Origin: Daucus carota subsp. sativus | Taxonomy: Eukaryota > Streptophyta > Magnoliopsida > Apiales > Apiaceae | DNA: 64,000 nt | Reading direction: 5' to 3' | NCBI RefSeq assembly: GCF_001625215.2 | Contig: NC_030383.2 | Coordinates: 16,411,197-16,475,196 of the forward strand | Shown: one piece after another, positions 23,461-34,849 of the stretch | Layout: each line of letters begins with the position of its first letter | Numbering within the stretch: position 1 is the first letter of the stretch | Position numbers and translations under genes: made by a program | The notes under the pieces: model-generated | Told to the model about the DNA's origin: nothing | Database searches by the model: none | What the model saw: the letters and a program-made list of their open reading frames with translations, nothing else

Positions 23461-23622
23461 TGTGTCCATGTGCAAATGCTAAAAACTAAATTATATATAT
23501 TTAGCTCATTTTGATTAATATAATTTTGCATATGATGAGATCCACCATTATTAAAAAAATAAGAATTAATCAAAATAAATTAAATTTATAAATTTCACGG
23601 TTCAGCACATGCACATGGAGGA
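23461..23622. mobile_element. Diverged MITE of the TGTGCCCATGGGCACA family
   Basis: Ends TGTGTCCATGTGCAAATGCT and AGCACATGCACATGG, with an internal GATCCACCATTATTAA block that also occurs in the better-preserved copy at 50,812-50,981. Confidence 0.55.
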
Positions 23623-24912
23623 AAAAACAATTTTTTAGGGGAATTTGACAAATATACTAATTTTTGGATATTTATTTACAAATATCCTAACTTGTCTAAA
23701 ATTTTACAAATTTACAATCTTTAAAACATACAAGCAATTAATTTGCAAAAATATCACTTCTCATTCTTTTTTACTTTCTCTCCTTTCTCTTCCTTATCTC
23801 TCTCACTACTCTCTTTCTCCTCTCTCTTCCCCATCGCCTTCTCACAACTCCTCTCTCCTCGCACTACTCTCTGCTCTGTGCACTTACCTCTCATCATGTG
23901 CATCGCTATTTGTATCCACACATTTTTCAACCACTCTTCACTCTCACCATCACCATCACCATTAGAAACAACCACAACGATCACACACAACCTCACCCTT
24001 CTCTCTCTCATCATAGCTAGTGCAATTGCTACTTATTCAGTCACCTCCTCTTCCAAATCTAGTCATCTTCTCTTCAAATCCGTCTTCTTCGAGAAAGCAA
24101 CCATCTTCGCACCATGCTGACTTCTTCCTTCTAGAATCCACTCAATCCTCACCCAACATCGTCTCTTTCGGTCTCAATTTTGTCACCGTCCACTGTTTGT
24201 CGACCTACTCCAACTCTGGTATTATTTTTTACAAGTTTTTGAACCACCTGAAATTTATTATGCAACTAGGGAGTGTGGTTATTTTAATTTAGTTGATTTT
24301 GTAGTTGTTTTGGTGATATTAATATTGGCCCCGCAAGTGTACTATTTTTTGTCATTTGGCGACTTATTATGAAATTTAATGTAATTTTCAACAGATTTTT
24401 TCAAAGTTACATTTATAATTGCATATGTGTTTACTAGCCGTTGCAGATATGGTTACATATGCAACCTCTATATTTTTGTAAATAATTTTTGAAAAATAAT
24501 ATTTTTAAATTTTATTTTAAAAGGTGACAGTATTTTCGTGAAAATTCTTTTAGACTCGGGTACTTATGAAAAGAAGACTTTTTTCCAATATTTAAAATGA
24601 GACCAGAAATCAGACGTTCAGTTTTCTTTACCGAGCTAGTCAAAAACGTCAAAACAAAATTTGAACGCGGGAGTCTGTGATACTTCTCGAGTCAATGTAA
24701 TATAACCCTACGCATCAAATTTCTATTAGGAAGAATACTTGCACTTATATGATACCTTTTCATATATGAAGAATGGCAAAATACTGATAGAAGTATCGAA
24801 TACTTAATCTTAATAAAAAAAACTTTAGAGAAGGTACCTTATACATGCAAGACTGAAATTTTCCGCTTCTTAATCCAAAAATGAAGCAGCTACAAAAAAT
24901 TTTAACAAAAAA

Positions 24913-25734
24913 CTAGTCGCAGACGTAAAAAAGGAAAACTATCTTTTCTTTCAATTCTAAAACCAGTAAATGATCAATGATGACGAGTGCTGCTTCATCC
25001 TTTGAATGTAAGAATAATACCCATGTGTATTTTGAGTAGTCATCGACGATCACAAGAGCATATCTTTTCCTTGATATAGAAGGAATGTTGACTGGTCCAA
25101 ACAGATCCATATGAATCAGTTGAAGGGGTGAACCAATGTCAGTCATGCCTTTGCTCCTGTGTGATGCTTTCTTTGACTTCCCTTTTTCACATGCATCACA
25201 GAGTCCTTCTTGACAGAATTCTTTCTGTGGCAGACCTCTCACAAGTTCTCTTTTGACTAAAGAGTTCATAGTCTTAAAGTTCAAGTGTGAGAGCTTCCGA
25301 TGCCATAACCAACTATCATCAGCAGAGGCCTTGCTGTAGAAACACTTGACCTCCCCCTTACTTGCTGAATCTATGTCGGCTATAAACAAACTTGATTTTC
25401 TTACACCACGGAGTGTAAGACCCTTGTTCTTCCGGTTCTGGATCAAGCAAACTTCCTTTTGAAAGATTACGTCGTATCCTTTGTCACAGAACTGACTGAT
25501 ACTCAGTAAGTTGTGCTTGAGTCCTTCCACCAGAGAGATATCTTCAATGATGAAATTTCCAACTTTCAGCTTACCATATCCCGTTGTAAATCCTTTGCTG
25601 TCATCTCCAAAGATTACAATTGGGCCGGTTCTCATCACCACATCTGTGAGCAGGGACTTTTCTCCAGTCATGTGTCTTGAACAACCACTATCAAGAACCC
25701 ACACAACTTTACTTTTCCTTCCTGTGCCCTGCAT
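24913..25734 (-). pseudogene. copia pol fragment: protease, gag-pre-integrase, integrase N-terminus (truncated)
   Basis: The frame follows gag directly. It contains the aspartic protease motif DSGCSRHMTG, the gag-pre-integrase block with WHRKLSHLN followed by the H-C part of the integrase zinc-binding region (CDACEKGK), and the start of the integrase core (HMDLFGPV, IVDDYSKYTWV). At about residue 255 the frame leaves the element and continues into unrelated flanking sequence for about 20 codons to a chance stop. The integrase core is incomplete and the rest of pol is missing. Confidence 0.88.
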
Positions 25735-28317
25735 TCACAAATGGATTATCAACAGGATAATCCATTTAGTAGAAACAGGATTATCAACAGAAACTAGTTT
25801 AACATGTGCTTGTTCAGGGGTGACTGGACTCTTCTCATTTTTGGTCTTAGCAGAAGTGCTTTTAGACTTGGAGTTGGGAGTTTCCTTCTTCCTAGAAGGA
25901 CTAGCAGTCTTTGCCACAGGGGCAACAGAAGGTGCAGGCATATTCATATTCATGGCAGATGGTGCAGAAAAAGATGCATTCAACATGGTAAAACATGCAG
26001 ACATCATATTCATGGCACATTGCATGCAACCTACTCTACCACATGGCAAATGAACAGCATTCATGTTAACAGTGTTAGGCATGCTAGAAACAGAATTATC
26101 TACTTTAATCACTTTACATGCATGAGTAAGATGATTAGTCGAATTGCAGTTATTACAAACCTTTCTAGCATTAGAATTCCTAGAGTTGGTGTTCTTAGGA
26201 TCTAACTTGCCATTCCTGTTGTTCTTCTTCTTGTTGGAACTAGTACTTCCTAATCCAATTTTATCTGAGTCATCTCTGACCTGGGAATTAGAAGGTACAT
26301 CTTGTGATTCCTGTTTTACTTGAGGCTTAACAACTTCCTCATTTTTCAACTCTTCCTTGATGACAAGGTCTTCTTCTATCAGAGGTTCTGTTTGTGCCTT
26401 TCTAAAGATAGGGGTCTTGGTGTTCTTCAGAATTTTAGGTACATTTGTTCCTTCAGGAGCATTCTCAGTTCCTGCTGAAACAAATATGCCTTCATTCTCT
26501 TTTCTCTTCTTTCTTTTAGCACTTTCCAAAGAACTATAGTCAAGGCCAATAGCAATCTTCTTATCAACCCTTTGACTATCCAAGATCTCTTTCTGTAGAA
26601 AAGCAGAATTCTGATAGGCCCTAAGCTTAGTTTCCAGGTCAGCAATCTGAGACCTAAGGGATTCCTCAATTTCTGCATTACACTTCTCCTTATTCTCTAG
26701 ATATTCAATTCTATCTTTAAGGTTAGTGTGCATGAGTTTCTCTAAAGCTAATTCATCTACTCTTTCTTCAAGTTTAGCTATCTTTAGAGAAAGACTACAG
26801 TTATCTGATTCTGAAGCTAATAAACTAGTGTGCAAGTTATACATCTCTTGACCTAGTTCATTTATAGTCTTTTTATAATCAGCAGTAGTCATGTCATCAA
26901 CAGAAATTTCAGGAGATACCTGAGATGGAGATTCCTCGACAGTGTCAGCCATTAATGCAAATGCATAATTGCTCTGGACAGGTTCATCATCAGAATCTGT
27001 GTCATCCCAGCTTTTTCCCTCAGCAATGTAAGCCCTTCCTTTATGCTTGGCCACCATTGCTTCCAACTTAGCTTTTAGCTTCTCATTCTCTTTCTTCAGA
27101 TCCTCATAAGAATTCTTCTTATCATATGAGTTGCTTCTTTCTCTGACAGGAGCCGCTTTGGGTTTCCTGCACTCTGTTGCAAAGTGCCCTAAGTCATTGC
27201 AGTTGTAGCATCTGACCTTGCTCTTGTCATACAAATTTGGTTTGTCACTGCCAGTGCTCTTTGACCCTGACCCTGAGTATCTTTTTTTACCTTGAAACTT
27301 GTTCCCTGAAGCTTTCTTGTACCGGGGGTTCTTCCTGAACTTGATATGCTTGAACCTTGCAGCCATATAAGCCATTGACTTATCTTCCAGCTGCTCCAGC
27401 TCTTCCTGAGTGTAGAACTCATCCTCCGGTTCTCCAGAAACTTCATCAATTTCAGCTTCTACTATCTCAGTATTGGTAGAAGGATAGTCAGCTTTGATGG
27501 ATGAACAATCACTCTGAGCAACAGTGTGATCATTGATACCATATTCAACTAATTGTTGATAACCAAAGTATGGTTGATCAACAATAAGTGCAGTGGTCTT
27601 CTGTAAGGCCATACTTTTGGCTTCCGTTGATCCACCACCATATATGATCTTTCTTTGTTCAAGTTCCATCTCAAACGTCTTCAGTGTTCCAAACAGCTTT
27701 TCCAAAGTCATAATTCTGAAGTCGCTTCTTTCCCGGATGGTCTCTGTCTTTACAACTAGATGGGGTGGCATCACAAATGAGAACTTTCTGTTAATATCTT
27801 TCTGTGGATAAGTCTTTCCATGCAGGGTGAGTTCATTCAACAACAACATGAACCTTTCATAGATTTGAGAAATGTTCTCTCCAGGTATTGCCTGAAATGC
27901 TTCATATCTGGCAATTAGCATATCGTATCTATTTTCCCTGACTTCTTCAGATCCCTCCATCAATGCCTCTATAGTGTCCCACATCTGCTTTGAAGTTTTC
28001 AGACTTAGTATCAGATGTGTCATAGTCTTGGTCATTGATTCAACAATTATAAGTTGCAAATTATGGTCATGTGCAATATACTCCTTATCAGTCTCAGTGT
28101 ATTCGCTTTTCTCTTTGGGAACAGACTTTTGTGGAATACGAACACCATTTTCAACAGATTCAGGAATAATCTTCATAGGCAAAAACGGACCATTTTCCAG
28201 AATCCCAATGTACATGGGATTAGCAACTCTGATGTACAGCAACATCTTCATCTTCCAGTTGTTGTAGTCATCCTTGTCAAATGGAGGTACTTTGATTCCT
28301 AACTTGTGTCTCGACAT
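25735..28317 (-). pseudogene. copia gag polyprotein region, 860 residues
   Basis: Starts at ATG 28317, 85 bp past the primer-binding site. The N-terminal 250 residues are the copia gag (UBN2-like) fold region. A CCHC zinc knuckle (CYNCNDLGHFATEC) lies near residue 370 and a second CCHC-like motif (CNNCNSTNHLTHAC) near 722. Between them lie charged, heptad-rich stretches likely to form coiled coil. A single TGA separates gag from pol, which is in the same frame; it could be a readthrough stop or a mutation. The long gag fits Sirevirus elements. Marked as pseudogene because the element is truncated, although this frame itself is open. Confidence 0.85.
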
Positions 28318-28401
28318 TGTTATCAGATAAAATTACGATTGTACGGACAGCTAGCTTTTCAGATTGGTTACGGATCTCAGATCTGTATATCGATCAACCT
28401 C

Positions 28402-28413
28402 GCTCTGATACCA
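28402..28413 (-). other. Primer-binding site of the copia element
   Basis: The minus strand reads TGGTATCAGAGC, complementary to the 3' end of initiator tRNA-Met, three bases after the LTR end CTAACA. This fixes the orientation and the 3' border of the LTR. Confidence 0.92.
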
Positions 28414-28415
28414 AT

Positions 28416-29441
28416 TGTTAGGTCCAATCAGACGTAGAAGGGGGGGTTGAATACGTCTAAACCAATTTCTTCGATTTAATTTAATTGCGGATAATTCTGT
28501 TTCAGTCCATGTTAAATCAATCGTAAATAAATAACTCCAGCAAGTCGGGGAATATTCTTGTATTAGAAATAGTCCTCGGGTGCTACAAATTCCAACACAA
28601 GTGTCGGCTGCAGAGACTACAATCACTCTATTACAAACTCTCGATAAAAACGATATTCTAAATTAACTCTCGAGAATGTGTATAGTGTGTGCACTTACAA
28701 AGTGTGTAGTTGTTTTCAAATGAAAACATCAACCTCTATTTATAGGCTTTCCAACAACTAACCATGGTTAACGAGTTCGTCCTGGGCGACTTGAGTTCGT
28801 TCGGGACGGATTCGATTTATCAAAATAAATCTAACTCCTTACAGTAGTGGAAGTGGCGCCAGTTGCATATACATATATATACATACATCACAAACTTGCG
28901 CTTGAGAGGTATATATGTATATATATGTATGTGGTCAAAGGTTGCGCCTCAGGGGAGTCAAACTTGCCGCCCCAACTATTGCTTCTGTGGTCTTGACTTA
29001 GAGAAATTCTGTATTTCCACAAACTTGCGCTAGTGAAGTGAATGGGAGTCGCAACCTTTGACTTAGTCAAAGGTTGCGCTCCAATGCAGTGGTAACTCCA
29101 CTGTAGGGCACTTAGAATTTTGATCAACACCTGAGAGTTGTGCATTGTCGCCACTGTTGACCAGTCAAAGGTTGCGCCTTTGACTTTGGTCAAAGGTTGC
29201 GCCTTGATGTTCTACTGTATTCACTGTGTTGTATCTTCACTTAGAAAACTTCTTGACACAAAATCTTCAAGCTTTGACTTGGTCAAAGATGGCGCCCATT
29301 TTCCCTTGTGTTGCCCTGTCCATTACTTAGAATAAATTCAGTTGTTCCAGATTTGCACTAATACTTATATATATACATATATATAATTAATTGTATTTAA
29401 TTGATTACTTGAATTATTAAAGTTCAAGTAATTCACAATTA

Positions 29442-29480
<39 letters not shown>

Positions 29481-29967
29481 CATAGTATATTCTGGAACAG
29501 CTCGATTGACTTGATCAATTAATTCGTTGATCGAATCCACTGAATACTTTTGTACGTCCTGACGTTCTGTGCACTGGTCTGGTTCACGAACGACTCGAAC
29601 TGAAATGATCCCTTGAATTCTTTTGCTTGATAATATGTTTGATCAGTCATTTCGGGTTAGATGTTGCTTCGATAAATTTGATTATAAATAATCAAATTAA
29701 ATATACTGGAATCTTCTGGTCTTTGATACTTGATCTTCAGGCAATCTTGATAGCAGAAACTGATTGTACTTTATTCTTCATTGAGGCTTGAACATGTTAA
29801 TGAACTTCTTCCAGTGAACGGATGCTCGTCTCAGATATCTTGATTGTCTTTGTCTGTTCGTATCGAATCTCCAACCTGTAGATTCCTGTATTATACTTAC
29901 GTATTGTTTCCTATCTTTTGTTGTGTTGAGTTATCGTAATTACATTTGCGTTACATTATGCTTTACA
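28416..29967 (-). repeat. 5' LTR of the copia element, about 1.55 kb
   Basis: On the minus strand it begins TGTAAAGC and ends CTAACA next to the primer-binding site. It has TG...CA ends and is bordered by the GAAAC target site. It carries about seven copies of a CAAAGGTTGCGC / CAAACTTGCGC motif (28,880-29,300), a hairpin at about 29,387-29,447 and an (AT)n run at 29,441-29,475. The left end of the LTR is clear; the right end rests on comparison with the empty site at 20,973. Confidence 0.82.
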
Positions 29968-31431
29968 GAAACCCACCACCATTCGGTCGGTTTTGTTGTC
30001 TTCCATAATAACTCAGAATAAACCTAACCAAACACTTATAACCGACCACACATGTCAGTCGGTTTTAGTTTTTAGCATTAACGGGTCAAACGGTCATAAC
30101 TTTCAACTGATGACAAAGGTGGTAGGCTATATATACCCACGTAACACTTCTATGTGGCAATGTTGGGCCCACTTGTGGGGAGTATGTGTGGTCAGTTATA
30201 TCACTTGAACACGACCAAATTGTCTTAACTGATCAGTCTAAAAACGACCATCTTTTTTGATCAGTTTAACTCGTAAAATTGACCGTTTATGACTATAATC
30301 GACCAATATTGACAGTCGATTTTACTAGCTATTTTTTTTTTTGTAATGTTAGCCTGAAATTGAATAATTATTATCATAAATAAGTTAAAGAGAACGGGGA
30401 CAATAAATTCCACTCTGGTCATATATATTCACCTTAGTTATATATTCACGTTGTTTGAAAATTTAGTCAATTTCATAATATTGGCTATATTTTTATTGAA
30501 CATCCAGAGAGACATGTATAAAAATTCTACAGAATTTATTATCATAATAAAATGATATAATATATTTGTAATAATTTGAAATAAAAATAACATGTTATTT
30601 TTAAAATATCGCCCCAATATCATGCCACAACATCTTAAAGTTTCATAAATTTTACAGAGTATTTCATATCATCCTATACAAATAGGATTGATTTATTCAT
30701 GTATGCACTTCAATACTCAAGGATAACGAAATACACAATATAGGCGCAAATCATGCTTAGTAAATTTTAATTGCTAATCTGACAATGACGCTACAGCAAA
30801 ATGCCAAATCTAGCTTTCGCTACGATTATATCATAGTTGTTATATGTATCCCGGAGCTGAAATTGACTAGGAGCTAATATGTCAACAAATGCCAAAGGAA
30901 AGTGACAAATATATATGAATAAGTGAGTGACCACAAAAAAAATTTGAGTGGATGATCTGAATAATGAACAGCTTCACTGTTGAACTGTCTTTATGAAAGG
31001 AAATGCGCTATTAATTTATCTAATGGTCTGTTCTTTCATCTGCAATGGACATTTAGTAGCCAGATTATAAGTTCCAAACTGAATAAGTACTTTTTTCTTC
31101 AAGAAGAACTTGTGGTCAGATGTTTGCATAACAGATATGATCCTCTCAAGGACTAATTTATGAAGTTTATTAGAAGTGACCGTTTCTGTCAAATTTAATG
31201 GCATTATATCATTGTCCACTGAATATATTCGTCGAATTCCACCAATATTTTTTTTTGCAGTGAATTAAAAAGTAACGATTCAAGGTAAAATCAAGGGATT
31301 AAAAGTTGGAATTATTAAGTAAATCCATTGTCATACTTGCTAGCTATTAATCCTTTTAAGTTTTATAAATCGTTCTGTGATCACGAATTATAAACATTCT
31401 ATAGTGTGTTATTTGTATTTTTAAGTATGTA

Positions 31432-31688
31432 CTCCCTCCGTCCCTATTTATCTGTCCACTTTGGTGACTTTGTTCTTTTAGCTATAAATATCATAACTAT
31501 TATTCAATGATTCATTAAATTTGTATTGGATAATGGAGTAATCCCACTAATATTTTTCTACAATTAAGGCATTAAATAAGGGTATTGATGGAAGTTTCTT
31601 ATCAAACTTAAATTTTCTTAATATGCGTGAAAATGTTAAAAGTGGACAAAAATGTTAAAAGTGGACAGATAAATAGGGACGGAGGGAG
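31432..31688. mobile_element. Stowaway-type MITE, 257 bp (second copy)
   Basis: The same element as 22,435-22,691, carried in the 4.0-kb duplication; TA on both sides. Confidence 0.92.
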
Positions 31689-32457
31689 TATAAAATTGGT
31701 GAGAAAGGTAAATCAGGAGAAGTCAACAAAAGCGGCTTATGTGACTGGGCTAGTTAGCGGAAGATGACAGTACTCCATTGTTTAAGCAATAGTGGTGGAC
31801 TTTACGAAATAAGTCGCTTTCGAAAGGTTAAACAACACATTGAACATAAACATTGATCCAAACTACAGAAAGCAGATACAATTAAGTAGTACTATATATT
31901 CAGTCACTGGAAAAAAAATCTATCGCGCATAACCGACTGTTCAAGTGATTGAACATCAAAGCTCCGTTACGGGGGTCGTTAGAGAAAGGGAAGTCTAAAA
32001 CATGGGTGGCAAATTCAAAACCGGTAGGCGAAAATTAACCTCACTAACTCAGTATCCTAAACCTTATTGTCGGGTTCACATCTCTCCAAGAATAGTGACA
32101 GGCTTGAGGCTTCCTGTAGCCCATTCTTTATGCAATAACCCAACCCAATCAGTTTGGTCTCTTTATTATTTTTTGTTGCAAAAAGTAAATAATCATGAAA
32201 TAAAAATTAATCAGAAATTAATTAGATTAATCGAAATCAGATAACTAATTAAATAATTAGATATTCAACCAATCGGTGAGTTACAGAAAGTAATCACTAA
32301 TTTTCTAAACAATTGTAAATATGAACCAATTTTCTTTTTTAATGTTTAAAAATTCAAATTTGTATTTATAAAATTTATTAGAAATTATTCAACTACACAT
32401 TTATACGGGACACTTATTTAACATCTTGCATCTATTTTTTAATCCTTTTGTCTAATA

Positions 32458-32619
32458 TGTGTCCATGTGCAAATGCTAAAAACTAAATTATATATATTTA
32501 GCTCATTTTGATTAATATAATTTTGCATATGATGAGATCCACCATTATTAAAAAAATAAGAATTAATCAAAATAAATTAAATTTATAAATTTCACGGTTC
32601 AGCACATGCACATGGAGGA
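32458..32619. mobile_element. Diverged TGTGCCCATGGGCACA-family MITE (second copy)
   Basis: Copy of 23,461-23,622 within the duplicated segment. Confidence 0.5.
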
Positions 32620-33988
32620 AAAAACAATTTTTTAGGGGAATTTGACAAATATACTAATTTTTGGATATTTATTTACAAATATCCTAACTTGTCTAAAATT
32701 TTACAAATTTACAATCTTTAAATCTCACAAGCAATTAATTTGCAAAAATATCACTTCTCATTCTTTTTTACTTCTCTCCTTTCTCTTCCTTATCTCTCTC
32801 ACTACTCCCTTTCTCCTCTCTCTTCCCCATCGCCTTCTCACAACTCCTCTCTCCTCGCACTACTCTCTCCTCTGTGCACTTACCTCTCATCATGTGCATC
32901 GCTATTTGTATCCACACATTTTTCAACCACTCTTCACTCTCACCATCACCATCACCATTAGAAACAACCACAACGATCACACACAACCTCACCCTTCTCT
33001 CTCTCATCATAGCTAGTGCAATTGCTACTTATTCAGTCACCTCCTCTTCCAAATCTAGTCATCTTCTCTTCAAATCCGCCTTCTTCGAGAAAGCAACCAT
33101 CTTCGCACCATGCTGACTTCTTCCTTCTAGAATCCACTCAATCCTCACCCAACATCGTCTCTTTCAGTCTCAATTTTGTCACCGTCCACTGTCTGTCGAC
33201 CTACTCCAACTCTGGTATTATTTTTTACAAGTTTTTGAACCACCTGAAATTTATTATGCAACTAGGGAGTGTGGTTATTTTAATTTAGTTGATTTTGTAG
33301 TTGTTTTGGTGATATTAATATTGGCCCCGCAAGTGTACTATTTTTTGTCATTTGGCGACTTATTATGAAATTTAATGTAATTTTCAACAGATTTTTTCAA
33401 AGTTACATTTATAATTGCATATGTGTTTACTAGCCGTTGCAGATATGGTTACATATGCAACCTCTATATTTTTGTAAATAATTTTTGAAAAATAATATTT
33501 TTAAATTTTATTTTAAAAGGTGACAGTATTTTCGTGAAAATTCTTTTAGACTCGGGTACTTATGAAAAGAAGACTTTTTTCCAATATTTAAAATGAGACC
33601 AGAAATCAGACGTTCAGTTTTCTTTACCGAGCTAGTCAAAAACGTCAAAACAAAATTTGAACGCGGGAGTCTGTGATACTTCTCGAGTCAATGTAATATA
33701 ACCCTACGCATCAAATTTCTATTAGGAAGAATACTTAGCACTTATATGATACCTTTTCATATATGAAGAATGGCAAAATACTGATAGAAGTATCGAATAC
33801 TTAATCTTAATAAAAAAAACTTTAGAGAAGGTACCTTATACATGCAAGACTGAAATTTTCCGCTTCTTAATCCAAAAATGAAGCAGCTACAAAAAATTTT
33901 AACAAAAAACTAGTCGCAGACGTAAAAAAGGAAAACTATCTTTTCTTTCAATTCTAAAACCAGTAAATATTACTATATATAACTTCTT

Positions 33989-34830
33989 CTAGTTGTTTTT
34001 TGGTGCATGAGATTTTGGTGGATGATAATCAGCATTGAGAGCCACAAAACTAGTATACTTCAATTTCCTCGCAGCATGTCGATCTCTACTAGTCCTGCTA
34101 CTTCGTCTGCAGTCTGAGCTGAATTTTTGCTTCCCTTCACGGCTGCATGAGTTTCCCACAGAATGAGCTGCACCAGCCAAAATTGTGGTGGACATCTCTC
34201 TTGTGTTCTGCATCTCTTCCATCAAAACCCTTCTCTTCATCATATTTCTTCCTAAGATATTGCCATTTTTTGCTTCCTTTGGAGTAAGAACACCTCCAAT
34301 AATAAACTGTGATTCCCAACACCACATTTAGTTCTAACTCAAAACCCAAGGGCCTGTTTTGCTAAGCTTATTTCTGAGAAATAATGGCTTATCTGTGGAG
34401 AAAATAAGCCCTTATTTTTTTGTCTAGATAATGAATATGAAACACCTCCTTAATACTTATATCAAAAAGTTATAAAAATATGTAATTTAAGTAAAAACTT
34501 AATAAGCCGTTATTTTATATCCCAAACGGGCCCGAAATTAACCGAATAGAAAGAATTAAAAATTGTTATTTTTTTCTCATAAATATTTAGAGCTATACCT
34601 TTTCAACAGCCCAAGGATTCCTGTTTCCTGCGACAGCACCAGCAATGCCGTCATTGCCTGCAGCTGCAACTGTACATAAAACTTACTATAAAAACCCATA
34701 TACAAAAATGTAAATCTTCGCTGAAACAAAAAAGTAAATATCTACCTTGAGGAATCTGAGAATCTGCATAAGAGTACCGAAGAACTAACAGAAGCATAAA
34801 GCAAAGGCTGATAAATTTAAAAGAAACCAT
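33989..34830 (-). CDS. RGF/GOLVEN/CLEL root growth factor peptide precursor
   Basis: Three exons (34830-34746, 34669-34599, 34306-33989) with GT-AG borders and matching phases give 157 residues. Residues 1-22 are a clear signal peptide (MVSFKFISLCFMLLLVLRYS...). The middle is variable, with a basic patch (RRSSRTSRDRHAARK), and the protein ends in the 13-residue motif DYHPPKSHAPKNN. That matches the RGF/GLV/CLEL signature: Asp-Tyr for tyrosine sulphation, Pro at 5 and 10, C-terminal Asn. These peptides are cleaved from secreted precursors and signal through RGFR/RGI receptor kinases in root meristems and gravitropism. A longer in-frame start at 35,088 would hide the signal peptide, so the ATG at 34,830 is preferred. 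The mature peptide ends at the stop codon, as in family members. Confidence 0.85.
34350..34533. mobile_element. MITE in intron 2 of the peptide gene
   Basis: Ends GGGCCTGTTTTGC and CCCAAACGGGCCC are imperfect inverted repeats of the GGGCCTGTTTGG type common in hAT-like plant MITEs. It lies wholly inside the intron between exons 2 and 3. Confidence 0.65.
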
Positions 34831-34849
34831 GTTTCTTCTGATCTTCTTT

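Larger units (their letters stand above)
20973..24971. repeat. 4.0-kb direct repeat, copy 1
   Basis: This segment recurs at 29,968-33,968 at about 99.5% identity, judged by eye from roughly a dozen differences. It starts at GAAACCCACC and ends at CCAGTAAAT, where copy 1 runs into the copia integrase and copy 2 into the 3' flank of the peptide gene. Contents: a Stowaway MITE, a diverged MITE, a CT-rich stretch (23,760-24,120) and otherwise AT-rich non-coding DNA. No convincing gene is inside. Confidence 0.93.
24972..29967 (-). mobile_element. 3'-truncated Ty1/copia (Sirevirus-like) retrotransposon
   Basis: Read on the minus strand, the element has a 5' LTR (29,967-28,416), a primer-binding site, a long gag, protease and the start of integrase, then stops at the junction at about 24,972. 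Reverse transcriptase, RNase H, polypurine tract and 3' LTR are absent. The 5' LTR abuts GAAAC (29,968-29,972), and the same bases occur at the intact site at 20,973-20,977, consistent with the original insertion point. The long gag with two zinc knuckles and coiled coil points to the Sirevirus lineage. Confidence 0.88.
29968..33968. repeat. 4.0-kb direct repeat, copy 2
   Basis: Second copy of 20,973-24,971. It begins exactly at the outer edge of the copia LTR and ends 20 bp downstream of the peptide gene's stop codon. Differences from copy 1 include a 2-bp insertion near 30,186 and single-base changes. Confidence 0.93.

Noticed and set aside
23743..24120. Ser/Pro/His-rich frames, including a run of six His codons
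   Set aside because: Translation of a CT/CAC-rich low-complexity tract; all frames on both strands look alike.
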